Positions 33,033 through 40,663 of a stretch of 64,000 nucleotides of DNA are shown here, one piece after another. The notes under the pieces were generated by a model. The model did not search any database. It was not told the origin of the DNA and saw nothing but the letters and a program-made list of their open reading frames with translations. Origin of the DNA: Mycolicibacter algericus DSM 45454 (GTDB lineage Bacteria > Actinomycetota > Actinomycetes > Mycobacteriales > Mycobacteriaceae); NCBI RefSeq assembly GCF_002086455.1, contig NZ_MVHC01000008.1, forward strand, positions 1-64,000, read 5' to 3'. Each line of letters opens with the position of its first letter. The stretch's first letter is position 1. Position numbers and translations under genes: made by a program.

Positions 33033-33572
33033 CTATCTGCGGTGCGTGTCGAGGTCGGTCACTGCGGCGGCCCTGGCGAGCCCGGTCGGGGTGGGGTCGA
33101 GGCGTTCGATGTGCTCGACGACGTCGGCGCAGGTGTCGCCGAGCCGGGCCAGCAGGGTGCGGAGGGTGTTGAGCCATTCGGCGCCGGCGGCCTCGACGTC
33201 GGTCAGCGGGTATTGGCTGGGGTGGCCCGCGCCGGCGGATTGCGGCGTGCCATGACCGCTGGCGATTGTTGTGGAGCTCGGCGCGGGCCGGTCTGCCGAG
33301 TTGTGAGCCCGAAGCTCAGACACGACAGACGTCTGGGGGTGGCCGACCGCACCTGCTGTGCCGCCAAGTGCGGTCGGCCCGTCCACGCTGCGAAGCCCCG
33401 CGGTGCCACCCGACGGTCGTTGCGTGGACGTGTCCGCGAGCTGCGGCGGCCAAGGGGAGGCGGTCGCCGGCGCGGACGGTTCATCGAGCAGGTCGTAGTC
33501 GTGAGCGGCGGTCAGCCCGACCGCGGCATTGAAGTCACGGAACGCTTCGGCCAGCCAGCGGCGCATGCTCAT
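33033..33572 (-). CDS. Hypothetical early protein with disordered middle
   Basis: 179 aa from ATG at 33572, overlapping the next upstream stop (ATGA). A short helical N-terminus (RRWLAEAFRDFNAAVGLTAA), a long Pro/Ser/Thr/Gly linker (residues about 35-115), and a helical C-terminus (AEWLNTLRTLLARLGDTCAD, VEHIERLDPTPTGLARAA). Last gene before the hairpin at 32996-33026. Function unknown. Confidence 0.65.
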   Translation of the reverse strand: MSMRRWLAEAFRDFNAAVGLTAAHDYDLLDEPSAPATASPWPPQLADTSTQRPSGGTAGLRSVDGPTALGGTAGAVGHPQTSVVSELRAHNSADRPAPSSTTIASGHGTPQSAGAGHPSQYPLTDVEAAGAEWLNTLRTLLARLGDTCADVVEHIERLDPTPTGLARAAAVTDLDTHRR

Positions 33573-33754
33573 CGGCGGACTCCTTGCGTGTGGAGTGCGG
33601 CCTGGACGGTGGCCCGGTAGGTGGCCAGTGCGGCGACGACGTGGCGGGCGCTGCCGGTGGCGACGAGCTCGGCGCGCATCTTGTCGAGGTCGATGAGCAC
33701 CCGCCGGTAGAGGACCGCGGCGGGGTTGGTGGCGGGATTGTGGGCGGCGCTCAT
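33569..33754 (-). CDS. Small helical hypothetical protein
   Basis: 61 aa from ATG at 33754; four-base overlaps with both neighbours. Almost entirely helical (VLYRRVLIDLDKMRAELVAT, VVAALATYRATVQAALH). No family recognised. Confidence 0.6.
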   Translation of the reverse strand: MSAAHNPATNPAAVLYRRVLIDLDKMRAELVATGSARHVVAALATYRATVQAALHTQGVRR

Positions 33755-34221
33755 GCGGCGGCTGCCAGTCCGTCGAAGCCGCGTACGGGGTCGTAACCCA
33801 TCTCGGTGGCCAGGGCGGCGAAGATCGGCGGCCACGCGTCGGCCGCCGCCGCAGACGGGGACGTGTGCGCCCGGGCCCGCGCGGCGAACCGGATGCCGGC
33901 CAGCGCGACGTCGTCGTAGTAGTCGGCCAGATCAACGTCGGTCAGCGCTGGCAGTTGGCCGGTGGGAAGGTCCGCCCACCAGTCGTCGATGTCGCGGTAG
34001 TCGGGGCCGGGCACGAACGGCAGCGGGCCGTCGGGTTCCGGCGCGGGGACAGCTGCGAGCGGCGGCCGGCCGGCGCGGTGGCGACCGTGCTCGGGGGTCG
34101 GGGCGGGCCCGGGGGTGACGGTGCCCGCCAGCATCCATCCGATACCGGCGAACGCGAGGATCATTAGGGCGCTGACCAGACTGGTCTGGGCGTCTACTGC
34201 GGGGAGCCACCAGGCGGTCAT
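33751..34221 (-). CDS. Membrane-anchored hypothetical protein
   Basis: 156 aa. Hydrophobic helix at residues about 12-34 (SLVSALMILAFAGIGWMLAG), then a Pro-rich stretch and a helical soluble domain (DYRDIDDWWADLPTG, DVALAGIRFAARARAHTSP). Overlaps neighbours by four bases. Function unknown. Confidence 0.6.
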   Translation of the reverse strand: MTAWWLPAVDAQTSLVSALMILAFAGIGWMLAGTVTPGPAPTPEHGRHRAGRPPLAAVPAPEPDGPLPFVPGPDYRDIDDWWADLPTGQLPALTDVDLADYYDDVALAGIRFAARARAHTSPSAAAADAWPPIFAALATEMGYDPVRGFDGLAAAA

Positions 34222-34373
34222 CGGGCACCGCCGGTGGTGGTGGCGTCCGACGGCCGCGGGATCGCCGCGGCGCGTCGGAGCCCCGCCTTACGCTGCAACT
34301 GCTGGAGCGCCGCAAGGAAGAGCGCTCCCGCCACATAACGGGCAGCAACCCGTGCAAACGCAAGGAGATCGTG

Positions 34374-34592
34374 ATGAGCGGTATCGACGACCTGCTCGCG
34401 TTGGAGATCGACGAGGCGATCTGCCCTTGGGCCTACTCGCTTCAGGAGATCGTTCGAGAGCGGTCCGCGAGCCGCATTAGTGACGAGGAAGCAGTTCGGC
34501 TGACTCTCGTCACGGTCAGCACGGCGGTTCTGGATTTCGAGGAGCGGTTGAACCAGTTGGAGGGGAAGCCCAAAGGTTTCCGCCAGCCCTGA
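34374..34592 (+). CDS. Plus-strand mini-gene A (paralogue of mini-gene B)
   Basis: 72 aa from ATG at 34374 with AAGGAG six bases upstream, on the strand opposite to the operon. High third-position GC supports coding on this strand. Acidic and helical (IDEAICPWAYSLQEIVRER; VSTAVLDFEERLNQLEGKP). It aligns without gaps over 42 residues from the shared Pro with mini-gene B (weak identity, same hydrophobic pattern). A TACGCT hexamer lies at 34289-34294 and the shared 42-bp repeat follows it. Confidence 0.65.
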   Translation: MSGIDDLLALEIDEAICPWAYSLQEIVRERSASRISDEEAVRLTLVTVSTAVLDFEERLNQLEGKPKGFRQP

Positions 34593-34652
34593 CATTGTTG
34601 TGCGGCGCCTTTCGGCGGCAGCGGCGCGCTCTTGGCGCATGTCGGTGAGCGC

Positions 34653-34694
34653 TTGCGTGAGTCCCGGTTGTAGGCCGGGCAGGCCGGCGCTCAC
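34653..34694. repeat. 42-bp direct repeat, copy 1 (end of cassette A)
   Basis: Identical to 35057-35098, 404 bases away. It contains CCCGG-7-CCGGG and GCCGGGCAGGCCGGC self-complementary stretches, so it could act as terminator for the plus-strand mini-gene A. Confidence 0.85.
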
Positions 34695-34807
34695 TGGTCA
34701 CCGCCGGTGGTGGTGCCCGGCCCCGGCAGTTCCCCGCTGCCGGGGCCGGTCTCTCCTACGCTCGCTGTGTCAGCAGTGCCCGGACGGGCATCGAACGAAG
34801 GAGAAGC

Positions 34808-35014
34808 ATGGGAGACACCGACGAATCGCTCCGCGCGATTCTGAGCAAGTTGGCGAACGCGGATGTGCCGGCCGAGCTGGTAGTCACGAAGCGGCTGCAA
34901 GACGCGTTGAAGGAGACCGACTGCAACCTGGGTGATCGTGATTCGATGCTCACGATGCTGTTGGTGGCGATTGTCGACCTGGAGACTGAACTGAGACGCC
35001 CGAAAAGCCGTTAG
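34808..35014 (+). CDS. Plus-strand mini-gene B (paralogue of mini-gene A)
   Basis: 68 aa from ATG at 34808 with AAGGAG four bases upstream. Helical, charged (DTDESLRAILSKLANADVPA; MLTMLLVAIVDLETELRRPK). A TACGCT hexamer lies at 34757-34762 and the shared 42-bp repeat begins 43 bases past the stop. Opposite orientation to the operon suggests expression in the lysogen. Function unknown. Confidence 0.65.
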   Translation: MGDTDESLRAILSKLANADVPAELVVTKRLQDALKETDCNLGDRDSMLTMLLVAIVDLETELRRPKSR

Positions 35015-35056
35015 CTCGTCCCATACGTCGTCGATTATCAGAGGGCCTCGGATGTG

Positions 35057-35098
35057 TTGCGTGAGTCCCGGTTGTAGGCCGGGCAGGCCGGCGCTCAC
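35057..35098. repeat. 42-bp direct repeat, copy 2 (end of cassette B)
   Basis: Second identical copy, ending at the stop of the excisionase-like gene. With a 17-bp repeat near the other side of each unit (34226-34242 and 34699-34715), it frames a duplicated cassette. Confidence 0.85.
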
Positions 35099-35289
35099 GC
35101 CGACGCCTTGGCGTTGGCTGTGATGAATCGCTGGACTTCAGCGACTGAGATCCGGCGGTGCGCACCGATCTGCACCCACCGCAATTCGCCGGCGGCGAAA
35201 AGTCGGTAGAGGGTGGCGCGGCTGACCTTTAGTACGCCCATCGTCTCGGTGACGGTCAGCAGCTGCGGAACCCGGACCGCGGCGGTCAT
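35095..35289 (-). CDS. Excisionase-like HTH protein
   Basis: 64 aa. A complete winged HTH of the excisionase/MerR-like type: LLTVTETMGVLKVSRATLYR, FAAGELRWVQIGAHRRISVA, EVQRFI. Size and basic wing match phage recombination directionality factors and small regulators. Located in the immediate-early lytic operon, which fits excision upon induction. Confidence 0.75.
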   Translation of the reverse strand: MTAAVRVPQLLTVTETMGVLKVSRATLYRLFAAGELRWVQIGAHRRISVAEVQRFITANAKASA

Positions 35290-35510
35290 GACTCACCGCC
35301 AGACAGTTCGTCAGCGGTGTCGAGGAGCTTCCGCGCGAACTCTTGCGCCTCATCCATGGTCAGCAGAGCGCCGCCGCCGTGAAAGCCGTTGACGTACAAC
35401 CAGATGAACGGCTGGTCGTCGCCTTCGAAAGAGCCGGCGGAGAAGTCCACTGTCCGGCCGTCATCGGAAATGATCGGCTCGGACTCGGAGTAGTGAATGA
35501 AGTTGCTCAT
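35286..35510 (-). CDS. Hypothetical immediate-early protein
   Basis: 74 aa. Strand-rich first part (GRTVDFSAGSFEGDDQPF, WLYVNGFHGGG), then one helix (MDEAQEFARKLLDTADEL). Four-base overlaps with both neighbours. No family recognised. Confidence 0.65.
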   Translation of the reverse strand: MSNFIHYSESEPIISDDGRTVDFSAGSFEGDDQPFIWLYVNGFHGGGALLTMDEAQEFARKLLDTADELSGGES

Positions 35511-36196
35511 GCCGCGCCACCGCCAATCTCGCGGCGGATCTGCTCGTCGAGTGCGAGGTCGAGTTGCAGTTGCGCTTGAAGGTCACCGAGTGCGCGGCGG
35601 GTTTCGACGAGCTTCCGTGTCAACTCAGGCAGTACGTGCGGGTGCACAGTCCACGCGGAGCCGGTGTGCCAAAACCAGGCTCGGTATGCCTTGCGTGGTG
35701 CGCCGGTCTGCTTGAGTACGCCACCGTCGCGTAGGCCGCGGGTGATGTCGGTGGCGTCGAGGTCGATGCCGTACCGCTGCCGGATCAGCGCGGCGAGTTC
35801 ATCCCAGGTGACCGTGTTCGGCGTGGTGGTGTGGTGGCGTCCGCCGGTGAAGTACGCCTCGATCACGTCGGCGACCTCGCACTGGTAGGCGGCGAGCTTC
35901 GGGCGGACATGCTCGGCGACCCGCGACAGCGGGATCGTCGCCAGGTGCATCAGAAACGAACGAACGTCGGCGGTGACCATCCGGTGGCCGACCTCGTGAC
36001 CAGCGCCAATGGTCGTTACGACCGTGGAACCAAGAGTCGCCCAGTGCTGCTTACGGAGTCGCTTGATCTGCATGCCAGGGTCGGCGAGCCCGATCAGCTC
36101 GAAGGCGGGGCGAAGAACAACGTGCGGCTTGCCGTCCACGTCCGCAACGAGCAGGTCGTCACCGTGGAACGGGATCGTGGCGAGGGCGGCGGACAT
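35507..36196 (-). CDS. Antirepressor (P22_AR_N-like)
   Basis: 229 aa. N-terminal antirepressor pattern: IPFHGDDLLVADVDGKPHVV, LRPAFELIGLADPGMQIKRL, RMVTADVRSFLMHLATIPLS, and VAEHVRPKLAAYQCEVADVI, as in phage P22-type Ant and BRO-N-related proteins. The C-terminal part has a helix-rich DNA- or partner-binding region. It starts right at the stop of the Cro-like gene. Would relieve repression during induction. Confidence 0.8.
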   Translation of the reverse strand: MSAALATIPFHGDDLLVADVDGKPHVVLRPAFELIGLADPGMQIKRLRKQHWATLGSTVVTTIGAGHEVGHRMVTADVRSFLMHLATIPLSRVAEHVRPKLAAYQCEVADVIEAYFTGGRHHTTTPNTVTWDELAALIRQRYGIDLDATDITRGLRDGGVLKQTGAPRKAYRAWFWHTGSAWTVHPHVLPELTRKLVETRRALGDLQAQLQLDLALDEQIRREIGGGAA

Positions 36197-36498
36197 CAGG
36201 CCACCTCGCTACTGGCCGGCGTGTTGCGCGGCACGTAGTTGGTGGAGATCGACCCGGCAGGCAGCTTGTATGCGTGCTCGAGCCCGGCGATCAACTGGGC
36301 GCTCGCCCCGCGGTGGCCGTTCTCGATAGCACTCAGCGCACCCTTCGTGGGACGGTCTCCGGTGACTTCGGCGACGAGGTCGCAAACCTCGTCGAGCTTC
36401 AGGCCGGAGACCTGGCGGAGGATCGCGATCGAGACGTGCGGCGGGACTTTCGGGTTTCTTTGGCGGTCGTACCGCCGAGGCTGGGCTTCCTTCGGCAC
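36196..36498 (-). CDS. Cro-like HTH regulator
   Basis: 100 aa from GTG at 36498. XRE-type HTH: SIAILRQVSGLKLDEVCDLV, KGALSAIENGHRGASAQLIA. First gene of the leftward lytic operon and divergent from the repressor gene, the position of Cro. A TACCGT hexamer (36506-36511 on this strand) seven bases before the start suggests a leaderless transcript. Confidence 0.75.
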   Translation of the reverse strand: MPKEAQPRRYDRQRNPKVPPHVSIAILRQVSGLKLDEVCDLVAEVTGDRPTKGALSAIENGHRGASAQLIAGLEHAYKLPAGSISTNYVPRNTPASSEVA

Positions 36499-36505
36499 GA
36501 ATCCG

Positions 36506-36533
36506 ACGGTACACCATCATGAACCGACGGCAA
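36506..36533 (-). promoter_or_regulatory. Leftward lytic promoter
   Basis: On the minus strand: -35 TTGCCG (36528-36533), 16-base spacer, -10 TACCGT (36506-36511), then seven bases to GTG at 36498. The -35 overlaps an operator-like GTTTGCC copy, so a bound repressor would block it. Confidence 0.55.
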
Positions 36534-36656
36534 ACCGATATTCCGAAACATGTCCGAAGTTGGCAAACAAGGCCGACCTGCATAAACGTGCCGCCAACGC
36601 GGATTGCGCCAGGGAATTACCGGCTTGTTGTTTGCCACACGGCACGAAGGTTTGCC
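36529..36656. promoter_or_regulatory. Four operator-like GGCAAAC/GTTTGCC sites
   Basis: GGCAAAC at 36529-36535 and 36562-36568, and its complement GTTTGCC at 36630-36636 and 36650-36656: two sites in each orientation, one pair near each divergent gene. They are the obvious candidates for binding by the repressor (36681 gene) and the Cro-like protein. Confidence 0.65.
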
Positions 36657-36680
36657 GAAAAAGTCTGGAACAATCGGGGG

Positions 36681-37604
36681 ATGGCACCGAAGAACACCGA
36701 AAGGTTCGGCGGAATCATCAGCGATGCGTTCGCCGCTCTCGGCGTAACTCAAGTCGAGCTCCAAAAGCTCGGCGGTCCTAGTGACACCACCCTGCGCAGG
36801 ATCATGGAAGGCCACGACGTCGGCATTTCGGTGCGCACTCTCAACGGACTTGATGCCGCGTTCGACTGGCCAACAGGGACCGCTGCGCGAGTGCTTGCCG
36901 GCGCTGACCCGCCACCCCTCCCCCATCGACACCGGATGCACGTCGGGCCAGACGCCTCCACATCACTCCGAACTTCGGACCGCGTATCCGAGCCGGCGGC
37001 ACGACCCGGTACCGACTACTCGCCGGTGCTAGCCAGCATCGCCGTGGACGCAGATGACTTACGAGATGCCAGCAGCCATGTCGATACCTCGATCACAACT
37101 AGCATCGACGCCAACGATCCTGACGATGTTGAAACGCTGATTGGCGAGGTCGAAACGCTCATCTCAGACGTTGACGATCTCATTGGTGACATCACGGAAT
37201 TCGCCGACATCGTGGACGAACTAGCAACGAAAGTGGTTGGCCGAGAACGGCTGCAGCGAATGAAACAGGACACCCGCCGGTTTCGACGTCGTCAGTACCT
37301 CCAGCAGCACAGCGTGAGTCTTTTCACCGACGCCGATGATGATCGCCAATCTGCTCGGCCAAATGCCGCACGCGGGAGCACGCGCGATTTGTCGCCGGAT
37401 GTTGACGGCGCCGAGACCAACTCCCAAGACACGGTTGGCGAAACTCCTGAGACTGGCGCGGGGGTGCCGCCTCCGCCGACCGACAATGTCGCGCGCCGGA
37501 TGACCGACGAGGAGATCCGCAGTGCAGCAGCGGCGGACCCGCTGTGGGCTGACTATGTGCGGACGAAGCGTCCCGAGCTCGCTGAAGACTGGACGTTCGA
37601 GTGA
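36681..37604 (+). CDS. Immunity repressor candidate
   Basis: 307 aa from ATG at 36681. N-terminal 65 residues form an HTH (FAALGVTQVELQKLGGPSDT, TLRRIMEGHDVGISVRTLNG) typical of actinobacterial phage repressors. A long acidic helical middle (VETLIGEVETLISDVDDLIG) could be an oligomerisation coiled coil. The C-terminus ends ADPLWADYVRTKRPELAEDW. First gene of the rightward lysogeny block, divergent from the Cro-like gene across the operator sites. GGGGG abuts the ATG. No protease-cleavage domain is evident. Confidence 0.75.
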   Translation: MAPKNTERFGGIISDAFAALGVTQVELQKLGGPSDTTLRRIMEGHDVGISVRTLNGLDAAFDWPTGTAARVLAGADPPPLPHRHRMHVGPDASTSLRTSDRVSEPAARPGTDYSPVLASIAVDADDLRDASSHVDTSITTSIDANDPDDVETLIGEVETLISDVDDLIGDITEFADIVDELATKVVGRERLQRMKQDTRRFRRRQYLQQHSVSLFTDADDDRQSARPNAARGSTRDLSPDVDGAETNSQDTVGETPETGAGVPPPPTDNVARRMTDEEIRSAAAADPLWADYVRTKRPELAEDWTFE

Positions 37605-38155
37605 CCCTGCCACCGTGTGACGGAACGTTCGCCGCCCTGCCGTACCGGGATGCTCCCTACCCGGCCACTCTCAACGAGATCGAGGCCCACTTCGTCGACG
37701 CCGCTCCCGAGTCCACGCGCCACCGGCGGGCGTTGATCATGCGGGCTCTGCGTCTGCATGTGGACATAGTGACCACGTTGGCCAGTAAGCACGGCACTGC
37801 GGTGAGGATCTTCCTCGATGGTGGGTTCATCACCTGGAAGCCGAAGGCGCCGCGTGACGCTGATCTTGTCGTCTTGGTGCCGCCGGCCGCGTACCCGCAT
37901 TTCGTGCAACCACCCCTATTCCCGTTGTGGACGCTGTCAGAGGTCGGTGCCACACTGGGGCAAGGCGGTGGGGAGGTGCACGCGGAGGTTCTCCGGCCGG
38001 GCTTCGGGCTCGCAGACTGCTACGTGAATCCAGACCTGCCTACAAGCCGCAGGACGTGGCATGAGACTTGGTCTGCGGCACGCGACTTGAGCACCGACAA
38101 CGTCGTCGAGGGACCACATAAGGGCTACATTGAGGTGGTGAACGACCATGGCTGA
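37601..38155 (+). CDS. Nucleotidyltransferase-like protein (DUF6932-like), candidate defence gene
   Basis: 184 aa from GTG at 37601, overlapping the repressor stop (GTGA), so co-translated in the lysogen. The nucleotidyltransferase signature is visible: strand and loop FLDGGF (Gly74, Gly75), a nine- to ten-residue spacer and the acidic pair Asp86-x-Asp88 followed by a hydrophobic strand (DADLVVLVPP). Similar minimal nucleotidyltransferases occur in toxin-antitoxin and phage-defence pairs. It overlaps the next gene by eight bases, suggesting the two act together. Substrate unknown. Confidence 0.7.
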   Translation: MTLPPCDGTFAALPYRDAPYPATLNEIEAHFVDAAPESTRHRRALIMRALRLHVDIVTTLASKHGTAVRIFLDGGFITWKPKAPRDADLVVLVPPAAYPHFVQPPLFPLWTLSEVGATLGQGGGEVHAEVLRPGFGLADCYVNPDLPTSRRTWHETWSAARDLSTDNVVEGPHKGYIEVVNDHG

Positions 38156-39146
38156 CGCACCATCGATGTCGGCCTCCGAATTGCTGATCGCCGCGATCCG
38201 CGAAACCCGCGAAGCAGCGGTCGAGCACGGCTGGGATGACTACACGACCTCGTTTGCGCTCGGCCAGATGTACGCGGGCACGGTGCAGGGCAATCACGAG
38301 CTTGAGTCGATCTGGTCCCGCGAAACCGCTCCCCCCCAGGCACGCCTGGACCTGCACCTGACCGAAGGCTCCATCGAAGGGCACACCGCGCCGGCGGAGA
38401 AGTTCGCCCGGCTGGTCGCCGGCCTCTCGGATGCGACGAAGGAAATCTCGAAAAAGAAGCTCGACCGCAAGAGGTACCCGTCACCCCTGCTCGTCCGGGG
38501 CGCTGGGCCGGGCTCGTTGCGCCTGGTGATTGAGATTCAACCCCACCCCGATGATGGGCGTCCGGATTCGATGGGTGAGCTGTCGACGGTGGACAGTGAG
38601 TCGCTGCGGCAGATTGCGGCGGTCCTGGGCTCCTCCGACGACCTCTCCGAGGATTCCACGCTGACCGCGCAGATCAGCCACCTGCCAGCGAAGGCACGAG
38701 CCGCACTGCGTAAGGCCGCCAAGCAGATCGCCGGCGAGCACTGGCACATCGAGGGCAAGGTCGAGCAGCGTGGTTTTCTACCCGCTGCGGTGGGAATCAG
38801 CCCGGCCGGCGCCAAACGCCTGCACTTGGAGTTGACGCACGAGGACATCGAACCCAAACCCGTCACGATGTTCGGAATCATCGACGGGACAATCGATATC
38901 GAGCGCATCGTGTGGTTCAGCCCCGAAGGTGGACGGCGATTCCGCGCGGTGGCGATTGACAAGGAGACCGCCGAGGCGGCCTTGGAGTTGCAGCCGGGTC
39001 ATCCGCGTGTGAAGGCCGAGTTCGTCGCCTACGAATCATTGGGGGCGGGCGATGATGTCGTTCGGCGGAGCTGGGAGCTGCGGTCAGTCGAGTTGGCGCC
39101 AGCCGCACATGTCGGCGGTCAGGAAGGGTTCGGCGGGCTTGTTTAG
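38148..39146 (+). CDS. Partner of the nucleotidyltransferase, unknown family
   Basis: 332 aa; ATG at 38148 overlaps the preceding gene. An N-terminal alpha/beta part (LDLHLTEGSIEGHTAPAEKF, then LLVRGAGPGSLRLVIEIQP), a helical middle (HLPAKARAALRKAAKQIAGE) and a C-terminal strand-rich, barrel-like domain (VTMFGIIDGTIDIERIVWF, AEFVAYESLGAG). The layout recalls an unnamed accessory family often found beside unknown genes in mobile elements. Likely forms a two-gene system with the nucleotidyltransferase. Confidence 0.7.
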   Translation: MADAPSMSASELLIAAIRETREAAVEHGWDDYTTSFALGQMYAGTVQGNHELESIWSRETAPPQARLDLHLTEGSIEGHTAPAEKFARLVAGLSDATKEISKKKLDRKRYPSPLLVRGAGPGSLRLVIEIQPHPDDGRPDSMGELSTVDSESLRQIAAVLGSSDDLSEDSTLTAQISHLPAKARAALRKAAKQIAGEHWHIEGKVEQRGFLPAAVGISPAGAKRLHLELTHEDIEPKPVTMFGIIDGTIDIERIVWFSPEGGRRFRAVAIDKETAEAALELQPGHPRVKAEFVAYESLGAGDDVVRRSWELRSVELAPAAHVGGQEGFGGLV

Positions 39147-39172
39147 CCTCGAGCAGATGTGGAGGTCGTGAT

Positions 39173-39394
39173 ATGAGCAGGATCGAGCACCTGCGGCCAC
39201 TTCAGGAGGCCGCGGTAGCTGCGTGCAATGGTGTGACGAACCCGCTACGTCATGCCGCCGACGACCTTCAGGCCCAGATCGCCGACACCACCGACGTTCA
39301 ACGGCAACGCAGCCTACGGATGGCCCTCGGCTCGGCCCTGGCCGCCGAGTCGAAATTCTTCGCGCCGAAAAGCGATACGCAACCCGGAACTTGA
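39173..39394 (+). CDS. Small hypothetical protein before integrase
   Basis: 73 aa; ATG at 39173 with GGAGG seven bases upstream. Helical (EHLRPLQEAAVAACNGVTNP; RSLRMALGSALAAESKFFAP). Ends 11 bases before the integrase start. Possibly a small regulator; no family recognised. Confidence 0.6.
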   Translation: MSRIEHLRPLQEAAVAACNGVTNPLRHAADDLQAQIADTTDVQRQRSLRMALGSALAAESKFFAPKSDTQPGT

Positions 39395-39405
39395 ACAAAC
39401 GCGCC

Positions 39406-40596
39406 ATGGCCGAACCCCGTCGCCAGCTGCCCCCGCAGATCAAGCCCGTCGAACTCGCCAAGCGCAAGAACGGCCGGCCGGTAGTCCGCTACCAGCTCAC
39501 GGTCGATGTCGGCGAGATCGACGGCAAGCGCAAGCAGTTCCGCAAGCGCTACCCCACCGAGAAGGCAGCGCGCGCCGCGCTGGACGAGATCCGCGGCCAA
39601 GTCGCGACCGGCACCTACGTCCACCCCTCGACCCGCACCGTGGCGCAGGCGTGCGAGGACTGGCTGGCGGGTAAGCGGGCCGCAGACCGGGCCGAGTCGA
39701 CCGTCGACGGATACGCGGAGAAGCTGTCAGTGGTGATCGCCGAGCTCGGTGACCGCGAGGTGCAGAAGCTCACCAAGCGCCACCTCGACGATCTGGTGAT
39801 CGCGCTGCGCGCCGGCGGGCTGCCCTCCCCTACCGACAAACCGCGCAAGCCCTGGTCCCCGCGCTCGGTCAACTACCTCCTCGGCCTGCTCGTCGCGATG
39901 CTGGAATCCGAGCAGAAGCAGGGCCACGTGGTGCGCAACGTGGCCGCGTTGGTGGATCGCATCGACGGCGACGCGAAGCCACCAGATCCGCTCAGCGAGG
40001 CGGAGGTAGAAAAGGTTCTCGCGCACATCGAGGGCGACCGGTACGCCATCGCCTGGGAGCTCGCGCTGGCCGGATTCCGGCTCGCCGAGATCAGCGGCCT
40101 GCGCTGGTGCGATGTCGACCTCAAAGCGAAGTCGGTAACGGTCGCCAACACCCGGCTGCAGCGCGGCAAGAAGCTCATCGAGAAGACGCCCAAGTCACGA
40201 GCCGGGAACCGGGTGCTGCCGCTGCCGGATGACCTGTACGCGGTCTTCAAGGCGACCCGCAAACTGCAGGCTGCAGACCGGCTTCGGCTCGGCGCGGCCT
40301 ATCAGGCGAGCGGGTACGTGGTGGTGAACGAGGCCGGTGAGGCGCTGACACCCAACGCGGTGGAAAACCGGTGGGCGCGGATGCTCGCCGCCGCGGGCGT
40401 GCGGCACGTCCGGTTGCACGATGCCCGGCACACCTGCGGGACATTGATGCACCTTCGCGGGGTGCCGATCGCGCTGATCTCCGCGTGGCTGGGGCATGCG
40501 TCGAAGGCGTTCACGATGCAGACGTACGTGAATCCGAAGCCGGAGGCGTTGGCCATCGCGGCGCAGAGCTTCACGCGAGTTAGCCGCGAGTTGTGA
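39406..40596 (+). CDS. int: Tyrosine-family integrase
   Basis: 396 aa from ATG at 39406. Arm-binding N-terminal domain (VRYQLTVDVGEIDGKRKQF), SAM-like core-binding domain (residues about 75-190), then the catalytic domain with Arg225 (GFRLAEISGLRW), probable Lys263, His338-x-x-Arg341 (HDARHT), His364 (LGHAS) and nucleophile Tyr374 (TMQTYVNP). Catalyses site-specific integration into the neighbouring tRNA-Tyr gene. Confidence 0.95.
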   Translation: MAEPRRQLPPQIKPVELAKRKNGRPVVRYQLTVDVGEIDGKRKQFRKRYPTEKAARAALDEIRGQVATGTYVHPSTRTVAQACEDWLAGKRAADRAESTVDGYAEKLSVVIAELGDREVQKLTKRHLDDLVIALRAGGLPSPTDKPRKPWSPRSVNYLLGLLVAMLESEQKQGHVVRNVAALVDRIDGDAKPPDPLSEAEVEKVLAHIEGDRYAIAWELALAGFRLAEISGLRWCDVDLKAKSVTVANTRLQRGKKLIEKTPKSRAGNRVLPLPDDLYAVFKATRKLQAADRLRLGAAYQASGYVVVNEAGEALTPNAVENRWARMLAAAGVRHVRLHDARHTCGTLMHLRGVPIALISAWLGHASKAFTMQTYVNPKPEALAIAAQSFTRVSREL

Positions 40597-40630
40597 CAAT
40601 TCCCGTGACAACTTTGGCCTGGAGACGATG

Positions 40631-40656
40631 TCAGGCCCCCTCGAAAGGGGGCCTGA
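40631..40656. terminator. Bidirectional terminator between integrase and tRNA-Tyr
   Basis: Perfect 10-bp stem (TCAGGCCCCC against GGGGGCCTGA) with loop TCGAAA. It lies between the converging integrase and tRNA genes and can end transcription of both. No U tract. Confidence 0.75.
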
Positions 40657-40663
40657 CCTGCGG

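Larger units (their letters stand above)
1..40663. mobile_element. Prophage (siphovirus), right part; left end outside window
   Basis: A continuous phage genome reads from the window edge to the tRNA-Tyr gene: minus-strand structural genes (tail, capsid, portal, terminase), replication and early genes, a divergent immunity region, and a plus-strand integrase whose stop codon is 67 bases from the tRNA 3' end. Integrase next to a tRNA 3' end is the usual attL/attR layout of a tyrosine-integrase phage. The order terminase, portal, protease, capsid, connectors, major tail, chaperones, tape measure, minor tail matches actinobacterial siphoviruses. No lysin or holin is present, so they probably lie left of base 1. 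All recognisable structural genes are intact, so the prophage may be functional. Confidence 0.95.

Noticed and set aside
34218..34694. Minus-strand frame of 158 codons with the same N-terminus
   Set aside because: Antisense of mini-gene A over most of its length. The first 30 residues look gene-like, so the cassette may have inserted into an older gene, but as a whole it is not convincing.
34691..35098. Minus-strand frame of 135 codons starting with a GTGA overlap
   Set aside because: Start lies in the 42-bp repeat; most of it is the antisense of mini-gene B, which has a better ribosome site and coding composition. A remnant of an interrupted minus-strand gene cannot be excluded.
34226..35098. 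Mycobacteriophage mobile element (MPME)
   Set aside because: Unit size is similar, but the expected terminal inverted repeats and the roughly 125-residue MPME protein were not seen.
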